Of a stretch of 64,000 nt of DNA, positions 9,301 through 17,078 are shown in pieces. The stretch is from Phycisphaeraceae bacterium (lineage in GTDB: Bacteria; Planctomycetota; Phycisphaerae; Phycisphaerales; SM1A02). The notes below the pieces were generated by a model that saw nothing but the letters and a program-made list of their open reading frames with translations, did not search any database and was not told the DNA's origin. A program made the translations under genes and the position numbers. Where the stretch lies: positions 124,001 to 188,000 of the forward strand of contig JAHBWY010000003.1 in assembly GCA_019636735.1 (NCBI GenBank). Reading direction: 5' to 3'. Numbering within the stretch: the stretch's first letter is position 1; each line of letters opens with the position of its first letter.

Positions 9301-9872
9301 ACGACACGAACGCCAGGGCGGATGGCGGCGGCGGCGTCGACTTGCGCGGAACGACGCGCTTCAAGTGGACTTCTGCGATGCGGATGGTGCCGCTGAGTCC
9401 CGGCTCACAGCAGTTCATCATCACCATGGGTGACTCGGTTGAGATGAAGCACGCGGGGCTCGCGCAGGGCAGCGACATGACGCTCTCCTGTCGCACCCTC
9501 GAGGCGACGATCGTTCGACCGGGCTTCGAGCCGGGGGCAGCGCCTGGCTCGGCGACCGGCGCCAAACCTGCGGATGCAGCCACGGGTGCCCTTGCGAAGA
9601 GCGCCGACATCGATCTCGGCGGGCCGGCGGAACTGAGGCGCATCGTCGGTCGAGGGCAGGTGATGATCACGGCGCCCGATGCGAACATCGAGTGCGAGGA
9701 GTTCGACTACGACCTCGCGACGCAGATCGCCCAGATGCGGGCCCGCGACGGACGATTGGTCACGGTGCTTCAGCGCGGTTCGGCCACGCCCGTTCGAGCG
9801 GCAAGTGTCATTTGGGATCGTGCGACGGGGCGCATGACCGTGCAGTCAGGCGGCGGCGGCGTCGGCCGTTGA
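6321..9872 (+). CDS. Giant LptC/OstA-like periplasmic protein, LPS transport candidate
   Basis: 1183 residues. An N-terminal membrane anchor (about residues 17-36) is followed by a long soluble part. Residues about 265-345 are an Ala/Pro/Ser-rich linker between two folded blocks. The rest is rich in short beta-strand repeats of the OstA/LptC type, for example LVYQGATEIVDLEGSTRQPLQ, LKRIVADGNAKASRLGDQGS and LDLDGSVRVRAE, with a late RIVGRGQVMITAPDANIECE block. LptC is normally about 190 residues and LptA about 180, so this protein could combine bridge and membrane-anchored parts. The evidence is the repeat style plus its place 6 bases after kdsC. The ATG at 6321 is preferred; a TTG at 6315 directly after the kdsC stop is also in frame. 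No Shine-Dalgarno is seen, which suggests translation coupled to kdsC. Confidence 0.65.
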   Translation: MTASEPRISFIAAKPGWVVALAVVGGVALLLLSLLWQEKPGRAERRSRISDVVDVVTPTPITEEEIRSGAGQVRQERVALEAGAWIQVADDQGRLQQRYRAQRIDPEPDRWMRMEQPLAVMFPREGRVVTMRADHGRARVPRTAIQAGRLTGGVEIRLYRSRDGSPIRFVDGNADLPIGEPAMIIRTDEAQFDEVLGEIRCDGWVEVEADEEQVEAGVLRRNTVHFKGEGLSLVFDPTARTVERLSVERPVTPIRITRLEQKAPGTSEGAHAPEATATTPAIAAPSASTPSGPAEVPAVVSAAPAAGAPATAPTDAPASSLSALESERAIAAVPGPSSASETPDESRPYRLTLQDRVVIHRVVNGRETFVRGDRLTALFSLQSSGLRDAFASSAPLGALGGIEWCIDHEEPSENDEVIPGWMGVPWPGRLVLLTLAAEAEPVMSRETITIGYEGRLVMIPADESRELLTNSEDVLLVIESLERGGMGFVEIEDLSARATVRCDRLVYQGATEIVDLEGSTRQPLQVRSPQLEMTAGRMLFDRRNGEGQVPGDGRLRLGDRDKPAAPRAPASPPGVLPREVEITWQERLDIELEDESKGSRIRSARFQGDVKVDHADFALGSRSLLAQFGPGRAGRDDAVLKRIVADGNAKASRLGDQGSLAATLIDLELDEDSQGRPIPTVMKARGRVEARDSTQTMWSPDLMVFFEPKGADSAATPRGVRGGLALEGDMGDVEVTRVLAGTLEELGPPLDASAGGDAGPIERGVQVLLRDGARVFAKRLDGNARDRRVTLDGPDVMIVQRNVVADGLQHLDIDEAKGMIVSVGPGRFRQFREPVVDEAVSPRTRPVPAERPMLDASWSEAMRFNDRAHGGGGTLDLDGSVRVRAERSAREYSALDARTVQLDFRRDANAAPSGAEPAPAGEGEAKESDGLLKSGTRSLERFVAKGDARLESQTWATDARQGTPRLFVVTGDHVEYQTLTGRADVIGPGSLLVHDTNARADGGGGVDLRGTTRFKWTSAMRMVPLSPGSQQFIITMGDSVEMKHAGLAQGSDMTLSCRTLEATIVRPGFEPGAAPGSATGAKPADAATGALAKSADIDLGGPAELRRIVGRGQVMITAPDANIECEEFDYDLATQIAQMRARDGRLVTVLQRGSATPVRAASVIWDRATGRMTVQSGGGGVGR

Positions 9873-9918
9873 AGCGCCGCCGTTCACCCACGAAGCCATC
9901 TCGCCGAGGGGGCGGATC

Positions 9919-10641
9919 TCATCGCCGCCGGCGCGTGACGGTCAGGCCCGCCGCCAGTGCGAGGAGCGCCAGCGCACCAGGCGCAGGGATGGTCTGAGTG
10001 TCGATCATCCCGGTGCCATCGGTGCCGAAAAGCAGACGCACATTGCCGATCTGCATTTCGTTCAGGCCCGAGGCTCCGCTGAAGGTGAGCACGAGCGAGT
10101 TCTGGATGAACGGGAACTGCGCGCCGCCGAAGGGCACCGAGGTGCCATCGAAGGTGTTGTTCGCGACGATGCCGTAGTTGGGGCTCGAGTTGCCGAGGGT
10201 GATCGAGCCGCCATGGAACGCGCCGGCGAATCCGGTGGTCGCCGCGCCATATCCGGCAAGCGGCTGGGAGCCGAGCACGCTGGTCCATGAACCCGCGAGA
10301 GCGCCGGTCGTGTTCGAGGCGGTCTTGCTCGTCCAGATCTCGCTGCCGGGAGCCAATGCAATGCCGCTGAGCACGAGATTCGGACCGCCATTGACGACAT
10401 CAAAGACGACACCGGTCAGCGCGTTGCCCTGGGCGGTGGTCCGATTCGAGGTCGTATTCGTCAGCACCACGATGAGCGAGCTGCCGCTCACCGAGAAGCT
10501 CGCCGTTCCCGAGGCGTTGGAGCTGACCTCCGGGTTCCAGCCCGAACCGGTGAAGAGCACATCGGCGCTGGTGCTCGAGGTGACACCTGTGACGATGAGC
10601 GCGGCAAAGGGGAGGGCGATCTTGAGCGTGAAGCGTGGCAT
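9919..10641 (-). CDS. Secreted PEP-CTERM-like protein
   Basis: 240 residues. The signal peptide is about 1-27 (KIALPFAALIVTGVTSSTSADV). The body is Ser/Thr/Asn/Gly-rich and beta-like, without cysteine. The tail PAPGALALLALAAGLTVTRRRR is a PEP-CTERM-type sorting signal: a P-x-P-G motif (here PAPG), a short hydrophobic helix and an Arg cluster. In other bacteria such tails are cut by an exosortase and the protein goes to the surface or extracellular matrix. No exosortase is in the window. The ATG at 10639-10641 has AAGGA 4 bases upstream and gives a proper signal peptide, so longer in-frame starts are rejected. It is convergent with the LptC-like gene. The 167 bases upstream, to the dioxygenase gene, hold nothing else that I recognise. 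Confidence 0.8.
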   Translation of the reverse strand: MPRFTLKIALPFAALIVTGVTSSTSADVLFTGSGWNPEVSSNASGTASFSVSGSSLIVVLTNTTSNRTTAQGNALTGVVFDVVNGGPNLVLSGIALAPGSEIWTSKTASNTTGALAGSWTSVLGSQPLAGYGAATTGFAGAFHGGSITLGNSSPNYGIVANNTFDGTSVPFGGAQFPFIQNSLVLTFSGASGLNEMQIGNVRLLFGTDGTGMIDTQTIPAPGALALLALAAGLTVTRRRR

Positions 10642-10808
10642 GGTGTCCTTCGGGAGAAGGGTTCGAACAGGTGGCGTCCGCCGAACGAACGGCTGCCACC
10701 TCAACCATGCGAAACGGCGGGTTCTGTGAGAAGTCCTGGTCGCGTTCAGGGGCCGCCCTGAGCCGAGAGCGCGGTCCATGCCGTCAAAGACGGTGCGATA
10801 ACGCGGGT

Positions 10809-11591
10809 TCAGAGGCGAGAGCGAATCGCCCAGAGATCGGGAAAGAAGGGACGGAAGAGCGTGCTTCGAAGGTACTCCGCGCCGGCGGATCCGCCCGTTC
10901 CCATCTTGAAGCCGATGGTCCGCTCGACCATCTTCACATGGCGATATCGCCACTCCTGCACGCCCTCGTCGAAGTCGACGAGCAGTTCACAGAGTGTCGT
11001 CTCGGGGCGCTGGGCGCGGTAGAGGCCGATCAGCACCTCCTGAATGGCGCTGCTCTCAATCGGCGGAAGCGTCACATCGCGCGTGAGTGCGTCCGCCGGC
11101 ACCGCATGTCCAGCCTTCGCGAGAAAGCGAAGGAAGGCGTCCCAGATGGTCGGCGCCGCGAGGCGCTGCGCGAGAGCGGCCCGCTCCTCGCTGCCCTCTG
11201 GATAGCGATCGAGGGCCTTCGGGTTCTTCTGGCCGAATGCAAACTCGAAGGCGCGAAACTGCCAGCTCTGGAAGCCGCTCGCGCTCGAGAGGAAGCTCCG
11301 GAAGGAGAGGAAGTCGACCGGCGACATTGTTTCGAGCACATCAATCTGTGCCACCATCGTCTTCAGGATGGTGAGCATCCGGCGAAGGGTGCGACTGGCG
11401 CGCGGCAGGTCGCCGGCCGTCAGCAGCTTGGCGAGCCGGTCGGCCTCGTGAAGCTGCTGTTTGAACCAGAGCTCATAGACCTGATGGATGATGATGAAGA
11501 GCGTCTCGTCGTGTTCAACCGGCGTCGACACCGGGGACTGAAGCGACAGGAGCTCCGGAATCCGCAGATAGCTTCCGTAGGTGTGCGTCAC
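10809..11591 (-). CDS. kynA: Tryptophan 2,3-dioxygenase
   Basis: 260 residues of the TDO family, which opens the indole ring of L-tryptophan to N-formylkynurenine using heme and O2. Seen motifs: THTYGSYLRIPELLSLQ at the start; FIIIHQVYELWFKQ with the active-site His near residue 36; SPVDFLSFRSFLSSASGFQSWQFR with the substrate-binding Arg region; RHVKMVERTIGFKMGTGGSAG with the probable heme-ligand His near 218. The GTG at 11589-11591 is chosen because homology begins right there. It is shorter than Xanthomonas TDO (about 298) but complete in all motifs. An in-frame ATG 36 bases further upstream is possible. The gene starts inside the 3' end of the upstream CrtI-type gene (77-base overlap in another frame), so translation is probably coupled to it. 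Confidence 0.9.
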   Translation of the reverse strand: MTHTYGSYLRIPELLSLQSPVSTPVEHDETLFIIIHQVYELWFKQQLHEADRLAKLLTAGDLPRASRTLRRMLTILKTMVAQIDVLETMSPVDFLSFRSFLSSASGFQSWQFRAFEFAFGQKNPKALDRYPEGSEERAALAQRLAAPTIWDAFLRFLAKAGHAVPADALTRDVTLPPIESSAIQEVLIGLYRAQRPETTLCELLVDFDEGVQEWRYRHVKMVERTIGFKMGTGGSAGAEYLRSTLFRPFFPDLWAIRSRL

Positions 11592-13257
11592 GCGGCCGAG
11601 CGTAACGCACCGACGGTGCGCCTTCATCCATCGGGTGTCGAAGCCCCGCCTCCTCGCAGAGCAGACGGGTCGTGGTGGTGCTCGACAGGAAGATGACCGG
11701 CAGTCCGCTTCCAGGGTGCGTACCGCCGCCGACGAGCCAGAGCCCCTCGAAGGTGGGGAGCTTGTGCTGCGGCCGTCGGTGCAGCATCTGGCTGAAGCCA
11801 TGGGCGAGATTGAAGGTCGCACCATGATTGATGCGCTCAGACTGCCAGTCGAGTGGCGTGGCCATGCGCTCCTGTCGAATTCGACCCCTCACTCCGCGCA
11901 GGCCGAAGACCCGGTCAAGCTGATCGAGCACGCGCTCTCGGAAGCGGGGCGCCTCGGCGGTCCAGTTGATCTTGCAGTGCCCCGGTGCCGCGTTCGGTAC
12001 GGGCACGAGCACATAGAGCGCCGCGTCTCCCGGCGGCGCGAGAGTCGGGTCACTTCTCGATGGGTTGCAGCAGTACATCGAGGGGTCATCGCTCAGCACG
12101 CCTCGCTTCGAGATGTCAGCGAGATTCTCCTCGTAGCTCGGGCTCGTGAAGATGGTGTGGTGGGGCAGATCCACCTCACCGTGCAGACCGAGGTAGAGCA
12201 TGAAGGTCGAGCAGGACGCGGGCCGCGCGTCGATCTCGGCGTCACCTTCAATTCCGGCGGGATGGGCCAGCCCGAGCGGGCCCGCGAGCGGACCAAGCCA
12301 TCGCTCGGCGCGGCGGCGGCCTGCTTCCGGAGCCGTTCGCAGCGCCTCGGGGACCAGATTCTTGAGCGCCCACGCGGCATCGGCATTCACAACCACATGA
12401 TCGTGACGCCGCGCCTCGCCGTGCACCACCACGCCGACGGCTCGGCGGCCTTCGAAGAGGATCCGCTCGACCGGCGACGCCGTTTCGATGGCCACCCCCA
12501 TCGAGCGGCAGTGCTCCGCCATGGCACTGAAGAGCGCATTGCATCCGCCCTTCGGATGCCAGACCCCGTACTCGTACTCGATGAACGGCAGGATCGTGAA
12601 GAGCTCGGGACACTCGTAAGGACTCATGCCCAGGTACTTGGTCTGGAACGAAAGTGCGAGGCGAACCTGCGGATGAGTGAAGCGCCGTTCGAGCTCCTGC
12701 GCCACGCTTCGCCACGGTCGCAATGACGACCCGGCGCGCAGGCCGTCGAACGACATGAGGTCCGCGAGCGAGCGCACCGGGCTTCGCAGCACGGGCGTCA
12801 ATCGCTCGAGCTTGCGACGGTTGTCTCGAATGAAGCGATCGAACGCAGGACCATCGGAGGCGCTGATCGCCTCGATACGCGTGCGCATCGCCGCGATGTC
12901 CTGCGTCGTGTCGAGCTCGATCGGCGCCGCGCCGGGCCGTCCCAGCACCAAGCGGTACATGGGATCGAGACGCACGAGCTCCGCCAGATCGCTCATGGTC
13001 GTGCCGCAGGCGCCGAGGATCTCCTCGAGCACCCAGGGCATCATGAAGAAGGTCGGACCGCAGTCGAAGCCGTATGGCCCCAACTCAATCCGACGGCTCC
13101 GGCCGCCGACCACGGGCTGAGCTTCGTAGATGGTCACTCGGGCGCCCGCAGCGGCAAGCTGCATGGCGGCCGCGATTCCCCCCGGACCGGCCCCGACCAC
13201 CGCAATTGACTGGGCCGATGGTGGTTGACCGAGAGCAGTGGGGCTGGATTGACGCAT
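11515..13257 (-). CDS. CrtI-type carotenoid desaturase/oxygenase (CrtP-like candidate)
   Basis: 580 residues. FAD-binding Rossmann motif VVGAGPGGIAAAMQLAAAG at about 19-37, then GGRSRRIELGPYGFDCGPTFFMMP, typical of phytoene desaturase family enzymes, and a C-terminal FAD motif LWLVGGGTHPGSGLPVI. The middle holds the family signatures KYLGMSPYECPELFTILPFIEYEYGVWHPKGG and CSTFMLYLGL, preceded by an unusually long Arg/Gly/Pro-rich loop (about residues 320-345). Family members desaturate carotenes or, as CrtP/CrtNb, oxidise terminal methyl groups of C30 carotenoids. It is divergent from an aldehyde dehydrogenase and a second CrtI-type gene, so a methyl-oxidising role before the dehydrogenase is plausible but not proved. 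Its last 77 bases overlap the dioxygenase gene. The first 15 residues are poorly conserved, so the true start may be a little downstream. Confidence 0.82.
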   Translation of the reverse strand: MRQSSPTALGQPPSAQSIAVVGAGPGGIAAAMQLAAAGARVTIYEAQPVVGGRSRRIELGPYGFDCGPTFFMMPWVLEEILGACGTTMSDLAELVRLDPMYRLVLGRPGAAPIELDTTQDIAAMRTRIEAISASDGPAFDRFIRDNRRKLERLTPVLRSPVRSLADLMSFDGLRAGSSLRPWRSVAQELERRFTHPQVRLALSFQTKYLGMSPYECPELFTILPFIEYEYGVWHPKGGCNALFSAMAEHCRSMGVAIETASPVERILFEGRRAVGVVVHGEARRHDHVVVNADAAWALKNLVPEALRTAPEAGRRRAERWLGPLAGPLGLAHPAGIEGDAEIDARPASCSTFMLYLGLHGEVDLPHHTIFTSPSYEENLADISKRGVLSDDPSMYCCNPSRSDPTLAPPGDAALYVLVPVPNAAPGHCKINWTAEAPRFRERVLDQLDRVFGLRGVRGRIRQERMATPLDWQSERINHGATFNLAHGFSQMLHRRPQHKLPTFEGLWLVGGGTHPGSGLPVIFLSSTTTTRLLCEEAGLRHPMDEGAPSVRYARPRDAHLRKLSADSGAPVASVPGVDAG

Positions 13258-13316
13258 TCCGCTGGATCGTTTCGGCCGGGCCCTCCGGGTGGATGCGACG
13301 CGGCAGGGAAGCAGTG

Positions 13317-13322
13317 TAAGTT
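13317..13322 (+). promoter_or_regulatory. Candidate -10 box (TAAGTT) for the carotenoid operon, leaderless
   Basis: TAAGTT ends 6 bases before the ATG at 13329, with no Shine-Dalgarno. It would drive the aldehyde dehydrogenase, crtN-like, acyltransferase and glycosyltransferase genes as one unit. Confidence 0.5.
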
Positions 13323-13328
13323 GAGTGC

Positions 13329-14678
13329 ATGCTCTCGGAGGCGAGTCGACGAGCGTGGATTGACAGCTTCATGCGACGAGTCATCGCGCGCGAGTCGGAG
13401 TTCGCGAGCGCCGTCTCGGACGAACTCGATCGGTCGCCATGGGAGACCTTCACCGAGGAGATCGAGCCTTTGATGGCTTCCTGCCGCTGGCATCGGCGGC
13501 GGGGCCTCGCGCTCCTTCGACCTCGACGCCTGCCGGGCCGCGCGTGGTGGCAGTTCGGGCAGCGACACTGGAAGCACCGAGTTCCGCGTGGGCAAGTGGC
13601 CATCATTGCCACATGGAACTACCCGGTTCAGCTCCTTGGCATCCAACTTGTGCAGGCCATCACCGCGGGAAACCGCGTTGTCGTCAAACCGTCGGAGTAC
13701 GCCCCGCGAACACAGGGACTTCTGCTTGAGTGCGCGAAGGCCGCGGCGGACGACGCGCACTTTCCGCCTGAGTGGATCACCTCGGTCGAGGCCACGCGCG
13801 AAGCCGGGCGCCGACTTCTCGAAGACGAGCGCTTCGACTTCGTGGTTTTCACGGGCTCGACCGAGGTGGGGCGACTCGTCGCAGCGCGCTGCGCCCACTT
13901 ACTCACCCCCTCGGCGCTTGAACTCTCGGGGCGCGACTCGGCGATCGTTCTGGCCGACGCAGATCTTGCGCTCGCGGCCAGGTCGATCTGGCATGCCCTG
14001 ACCATGAACGGCGGCCAGACCTGCATGGCGCCGCGGAGAGTCCTCGTGGAGGAAGGCGCCTATCGCGCCTTCCTCTCAGCCCTGGCACCGCTCGCTGCCG
14101 GAGCACGGCCGCGCAGGCTCATTTCCGCCGAGTCGGCGCAGCGCTGCCATGCCCTGGTGCAGGAGGCAATCGGGCAAGGGGCTCGGAGTGTCACCGGCTG
14201 GGTGGCGTGCCCGGAGGGGCCCGAAGGGCGCTCGCTCAGGCCCATGGCGATCGTTGACTGCCCGACAGAAGGCGGGCTCTTCGAGGGTCGCCACTTCGGG
14301 CCGGTGATGGCCGTGACTCCGGTGGCAAGTGTTGATGAGGCACTGGCCCTTGATGCGCGAGGCACCCAGAAACTCGCGACAAGCCTCTTCACCGGATCTC
14401 CGACAGTTTGGCGGAGATCACGGCGCATTGCGGACATGAAGGTCGGGATCATCACCATCAACGATGCGGTCATTCCCACCGGACATCCGGCGGCGTCCAT
14501 CGGCGGAGTCGGCGAGAGCGGCTGGTCGCTGACCCGCGGTGAAGGGGGCTTGCAGGAACTCACGCGCGAGGTCATTCTCTCCACCTCGGCGAGGCGGGTG
14601 CGGGTCCCGCTTGAGCCGCCTGGTGCATCGGGAGAGCGATTCCTGCGAAAAGTGGCCCGATGGCTTGCAGGAACCTAA
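13329..14678 (+). CDS. Aldehyde dehydrogenase, probable carotenoid-aldehyde oxidising (CrtNc/AldH type)
   Basis: 449 residues of the NAD(P)-dependent ALDH superfamily. Seen: IIATWNYPVQLLGIQLVQAITAGNRVVVKPS (cofactor-binding region), FTGSTEVGR, the general-base Glu in LELSGRDSA (E198), and the nucleophile Cys in MNGGQTCMAP (C232); the 34-residue spacing matches the family. A late HPAASIGGVGESG motif closes the domain. The class 3-like short form without N-terminal extension fits enzymes acting on apolar aldehydes. In C30 carotenoid pathways an ALDH turns 4,4'-diaponeurosporenal or diapolycopenal into the acid. The neighbours (CrtI-type enzymes, glycosyltransferase, acyltransferase) make that the best guess. 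The downstream gene begins 11 bases after the stop, with AAGGAG over the stop codon. Confidence 0.85.
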   Translation: MLSEASRRAWIDSFMRRVIARESEFASAVSDELDRSPWETFTEEIEPLMASCRWHRRRGLALLRPRRLPGRAWWQFGQRHWKHRVPRGQVAIIATWNYPVQLLGIQLVQAITAGNRVVVKPSEYAPRTQGLLLECAKAAADDAHFPPEWITSVEATREAGRRLLEDERFDFVVFTGSTEVGRLVAARCAHLLTPSALELSGRDSAIVLADADLALAARSIWHALTMNGGQTCMAPRRVLVEEGAYRAFLSALAPLAAGARPRRLISAESAQRCHALVQEAIGQGARSVTGWVACPEGPEGRSLRPMAIVDCPTEGGLFEGRHFGPVMAVTPVASVDEALALDARGTQKLATSLFTGSPTVWRRSRRIADMKVGIITINDAVIPTGHPAASIGGVGESGWSLTRGEGGLQELTREVILSTSARRVRVPLEPPGASGERFLRKVARWLAGT

Positions 14679-14688
14679 GGAGTGACGC

Positions 14689-16305
14689 ATGAGTTCCCAT
14701 GTGGTTGTCGTGGGAGGAGGTCTTGCCGGACTTGCCGCCGCCGTCGAGTTGCGCTCGAGGGGGGCTCGCGTCACGGTCGTGGAGCGAAACGCGCACCTCG
14801 GCGGCAAGATGAATGTCCTCTCTGAGAAGGGCTTCACCTTTGACATGGGGCCGACGATCCTCACGATGCCGCAGGTGATCAGAGGGATCATTGAGCGAAC
14901 CGGGCGGCGGCCGGAGGACTACCTCGAGCTCATCAGGCTCGATCCGCAGTGGCGTTGCTTCTACGACGATGGGGTCCGGCTCGATCTCTTTGAGAATCTG
15001 GATCGCATGGCCAGCGAGATCGAGCGCGTCACCAATGCGGCAGGCGAAGGTGAGCGCTATCGGCGCTTCATCGAGTACAGCCGACGCATGTACCGCTTGA
15101 GCGAGAAGGTCTTCTTCTACAAGGACCTGGGGGGCATGCTGGACCTCATTCGACGGCCTCCGCCGCGCGATCCCGAGGTCCTGCGCGATGTCATGGCCAT
15201 GCGTCTTCACAGCACCGTGGCCGGCACGGTCCACGGCTATCTGCGCGAGCCCCATCTCCGACAGATGGTCGAACACTTCCTCCAGTATGTCGGCTCCAGC
15301 CCCTTCCTCGCCCCCGCCATCCTCACGCTCATCGCCTCGGCGCAGGTTGATCATGGCTGCTGGTACAGCATGGGCGGCACGCGTGCGATCGCGAAGTCGC
15401 TCGAACGCATCCTCCGCGAGGAGTCGGTCGAGATCATCACGGGTGTGGGTGTGGAGCGCCTGTTGACCGAGGGAAGCCGCGCTCGCGGTGTGCAGCTTGA
15501 GAGTGGTCGGACAATCTTCGCCGATGCCGTCGTGAGCAACTGTGACATCCAGAGGACCTATCGAGATCTCGTCGGAGACAGCCGCTCAACGGCGGAGCAG
15601 AAGCGCATCGCGCGCCGCTACACACCCGCGTGCAGCGGCGTGGTTCTCTACCTCGGCTTGTCGCGTCGCTACGACCACCTGCTGCACCACAACTTCATCT
15701 TCAGCAAGGACAGTCATCAGGAGTTCGATGACATCTACTCCCGAGGCATCCCCGCGCGGGATCCTTCGCTCTATGTCTGTGCTCCGAGTCGAAGTGACCC
15801 CGCGCAAGCTCCCGAGGGCTGCGAAGCGCTCTACATCCTGATCCACACGCCGTTCCTTCGGCGCGGTCAGCAGTGGGAGGGGCCCGGTGGCATGCTCGAG
15901 GGCTATCGACCGATCATCATCGACAAGCTGAAGCGCCATGGCATGGAGGACATCGAGCGGTTCATCACGGTTGAGCGTTCGCTGACCCCGGCGTCGATCG
16001 AGCGCCTCTACAACGCCGAGGGCGGTGCGATCTACGGGCTCGCGTCGCACGGTCGCCTGCACGGCGGCTTCAAGCCATCGAATCGAAGCCGAGTCTGGCG
16101 CGGCCTCTACCTCTGCGGCGGCAGCGCGAATCCGGGGCCTGGTGTTCCGATGGTCCTGATGAGCGGAGTCACCGCGGCCAACGCGCTCTGCGAAGACTTC
16201 GGCTGTGGTGATCGAGTGAAGCCTTCGGGCCACGCCGCCGTTCAGGCCGCAGAGAGCGCCCATGCGGTATCGTCCGAGTCATGGACGAGCATTCCGGCGA
16301 ACTGA
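14689..16305 (+). CDS. CrtI-type carotenoid desaturase (CrtN-like candidate)
   Basis: 538 residues. FAD motif VVVGGGLAGLAAAVELRSRGARVTVVERN at 5-33, GGKMNVLSEKGFTFDMGPTILTMP, FLQYVGSSPFLAPAILTLIAS and a C-terminal LYLCGGSANPGPGVPMVLMSG, all diagnostic of the phytoene/diapophytoene desaturase family. The sequence WYSMGGTRAIAKSL is the substrate-channel region. It is more canonical than the divergent CrtI-type gene at 11515-13257, so it is the better candidate for the desaturation steps (diapophytoene or squalene-route precursor to diapolycopene). The ATG at 14689 has AAGGAG with 6-base spacing. The last 25 bases overlap the acyltransferase gene, whose possible own -10 box (TATCGT, 16268-16273) lies inside this coding region. 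Confidence 0.87.
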   Translation: MSSHVVVVGGGLAGLAAAVELRSRGARVTVVERNAHLGGKMNVLSEKGFTFDMGPTILTMPQVIRGIIERTGRRPEDYLELIRLDPQWRCFYDDGVRLDLFENLDRMASEIERVTNAAGEGERYRRFIEYSRRMYRLSEKVFFYKDLGGMLDLIRRPPPRDPEVLRDVMAMRLHSTVAGTVHGYLREPHLRQMVEHFLQYVGSSPFLAPAILTLIASAQVDHGCWYSMGGTRAIAKSLERILREESVEIITGVGVERLLTEGSRARGVQLESGRTIFADAVVSNCDIQRTYRDLVGDSRSTAEQKRIARRYTPACSGVVLYLGLSRRYDHLLHHNFIFSKDSHQEFDDIYSRGIPARDPSLYVCAPSRSDPAQAPEGCEALYILIHTPFLRRGQQWEGPGGMLEGYRPIIIDKLKRHGMEDIERFITVERSLTPASIERLYNAEGGAIYGLASHGRLHGGFKPSNRSRVWRGLYLCGGSANPGPGVPMVLMSGVTAANALCEDFGCGDRVKPSGHAAVQAAESAHAVSSESWTSIPAN

Positions 16306-17078
16306 TCCGCGGACGGTTCGAGCCGCGCGTCGGGGCGGTCTTCGTCTGGCTCGCTCAGCGCATGCTGCGAAAGGCCTTTGCGGCGGTCCGGCTGGAAGCG
16401 TCGTCGCGTGCGGAGTTCGAGTCGCTGCGGGGGCACCACGGGCCGGTGATCGTCCTCATCAACCATCCATCGTGGTGGGATCCGATGGTCCTCACGTTCC
16501 TGTGGGGGCTCTTCCTTCGTCCGCGCGTGCCGATGGCGCCGATGGATGCGCGCGAACTTCGTCGCTTCCGAATCTTCACACGGATCGGAGTTTTCGGGCT
16601 TGATCCCGACAATCCGCACAGCGTGCGCCTGCTGATGGCGGAGAGTGAGCGCATCTGGTCGAAGGAAGCGCAGGCCGTCCTGATGATCACTCCGCAGGGA
16701 CACTTCACCGATCCGCGCCAGCCGATCGAACTGAGGCCGGGAGCAGCGTTGGTTGCAGCGCGACGGCCGCGAGTGGCCGTCCTGGCGGTCGCCGTCGAGT
16801 ATCCCTTCTGGAGTTCCAAGAAGCCCGAGGTGCTTCTGCGGGCTCGCCGCGTACCGAATCCGGGGGAGTCCTCACCGCGAAAGTGGCTTGAGTCGATGAG
16901 TCAGACGATGGCCGACAATGGTGCCGCGCTCGCCTCACTGACGATGGCGAGATCGGCGAGACCCTTCGAGACGCTCATCGATGGAGAGCGACCTCGGGGG
17001 CCATACGCCCTCTGGCTTCGGCTCACCGGACGAGGGAGTGAGATTGACTCGCATGAAAGGCGGGGGGGATCGTCGTGA
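16281..17078 (+). CDS. PlsC-type acyltransferase, probable carotenoid or glycolipid acylation (CrtO-like role)
   Basis: 265 residues. The acyltransferase HX4D motif is NHPSWWD (H62, D67), followed by RVPMAPMDARELRRFRIFTRIGVFGLD, where PlsC proteins hold their second block, and a third block ITPQGHFTDPRQ that replaces the usual FPEGTRS. So it is a divergent member. It contains one amphipathic N-terminal stretch but no strong membrane span. In staphyloxanthin-type pathways the last step esterifies the sugar with a fatty acid. Its place between crtN-like and a glycosyltransferase gene suggests the same here, though a general lipid role cannot be excluded. The stop overlaps the next gene's GTG by 4 bases (GTGA). 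Confidence 0.78.
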   Translation: MDEHSGELIRGRFEPRVGAVFVWLAQRMLRKAFAAVRLEASSRAEFESLRGHHGPVIVLINHPSWWDPMVLTFLWGLFLRPRVPMAPMDARELRRFRIFTRIGVFGLDPDNPHSVRLLMAESERIWSKEAQAVLMITPQGHFTDPRQPIELRPGAALVAARRPRVAVLAVAVEYPFWSSKKPEVLLRARRVPNPGESSPRKWLESMSQTMADNGAALASLTMARSARPFETLIDGERPRGPYALWLRLTGRGSEIDSHERRGGSS

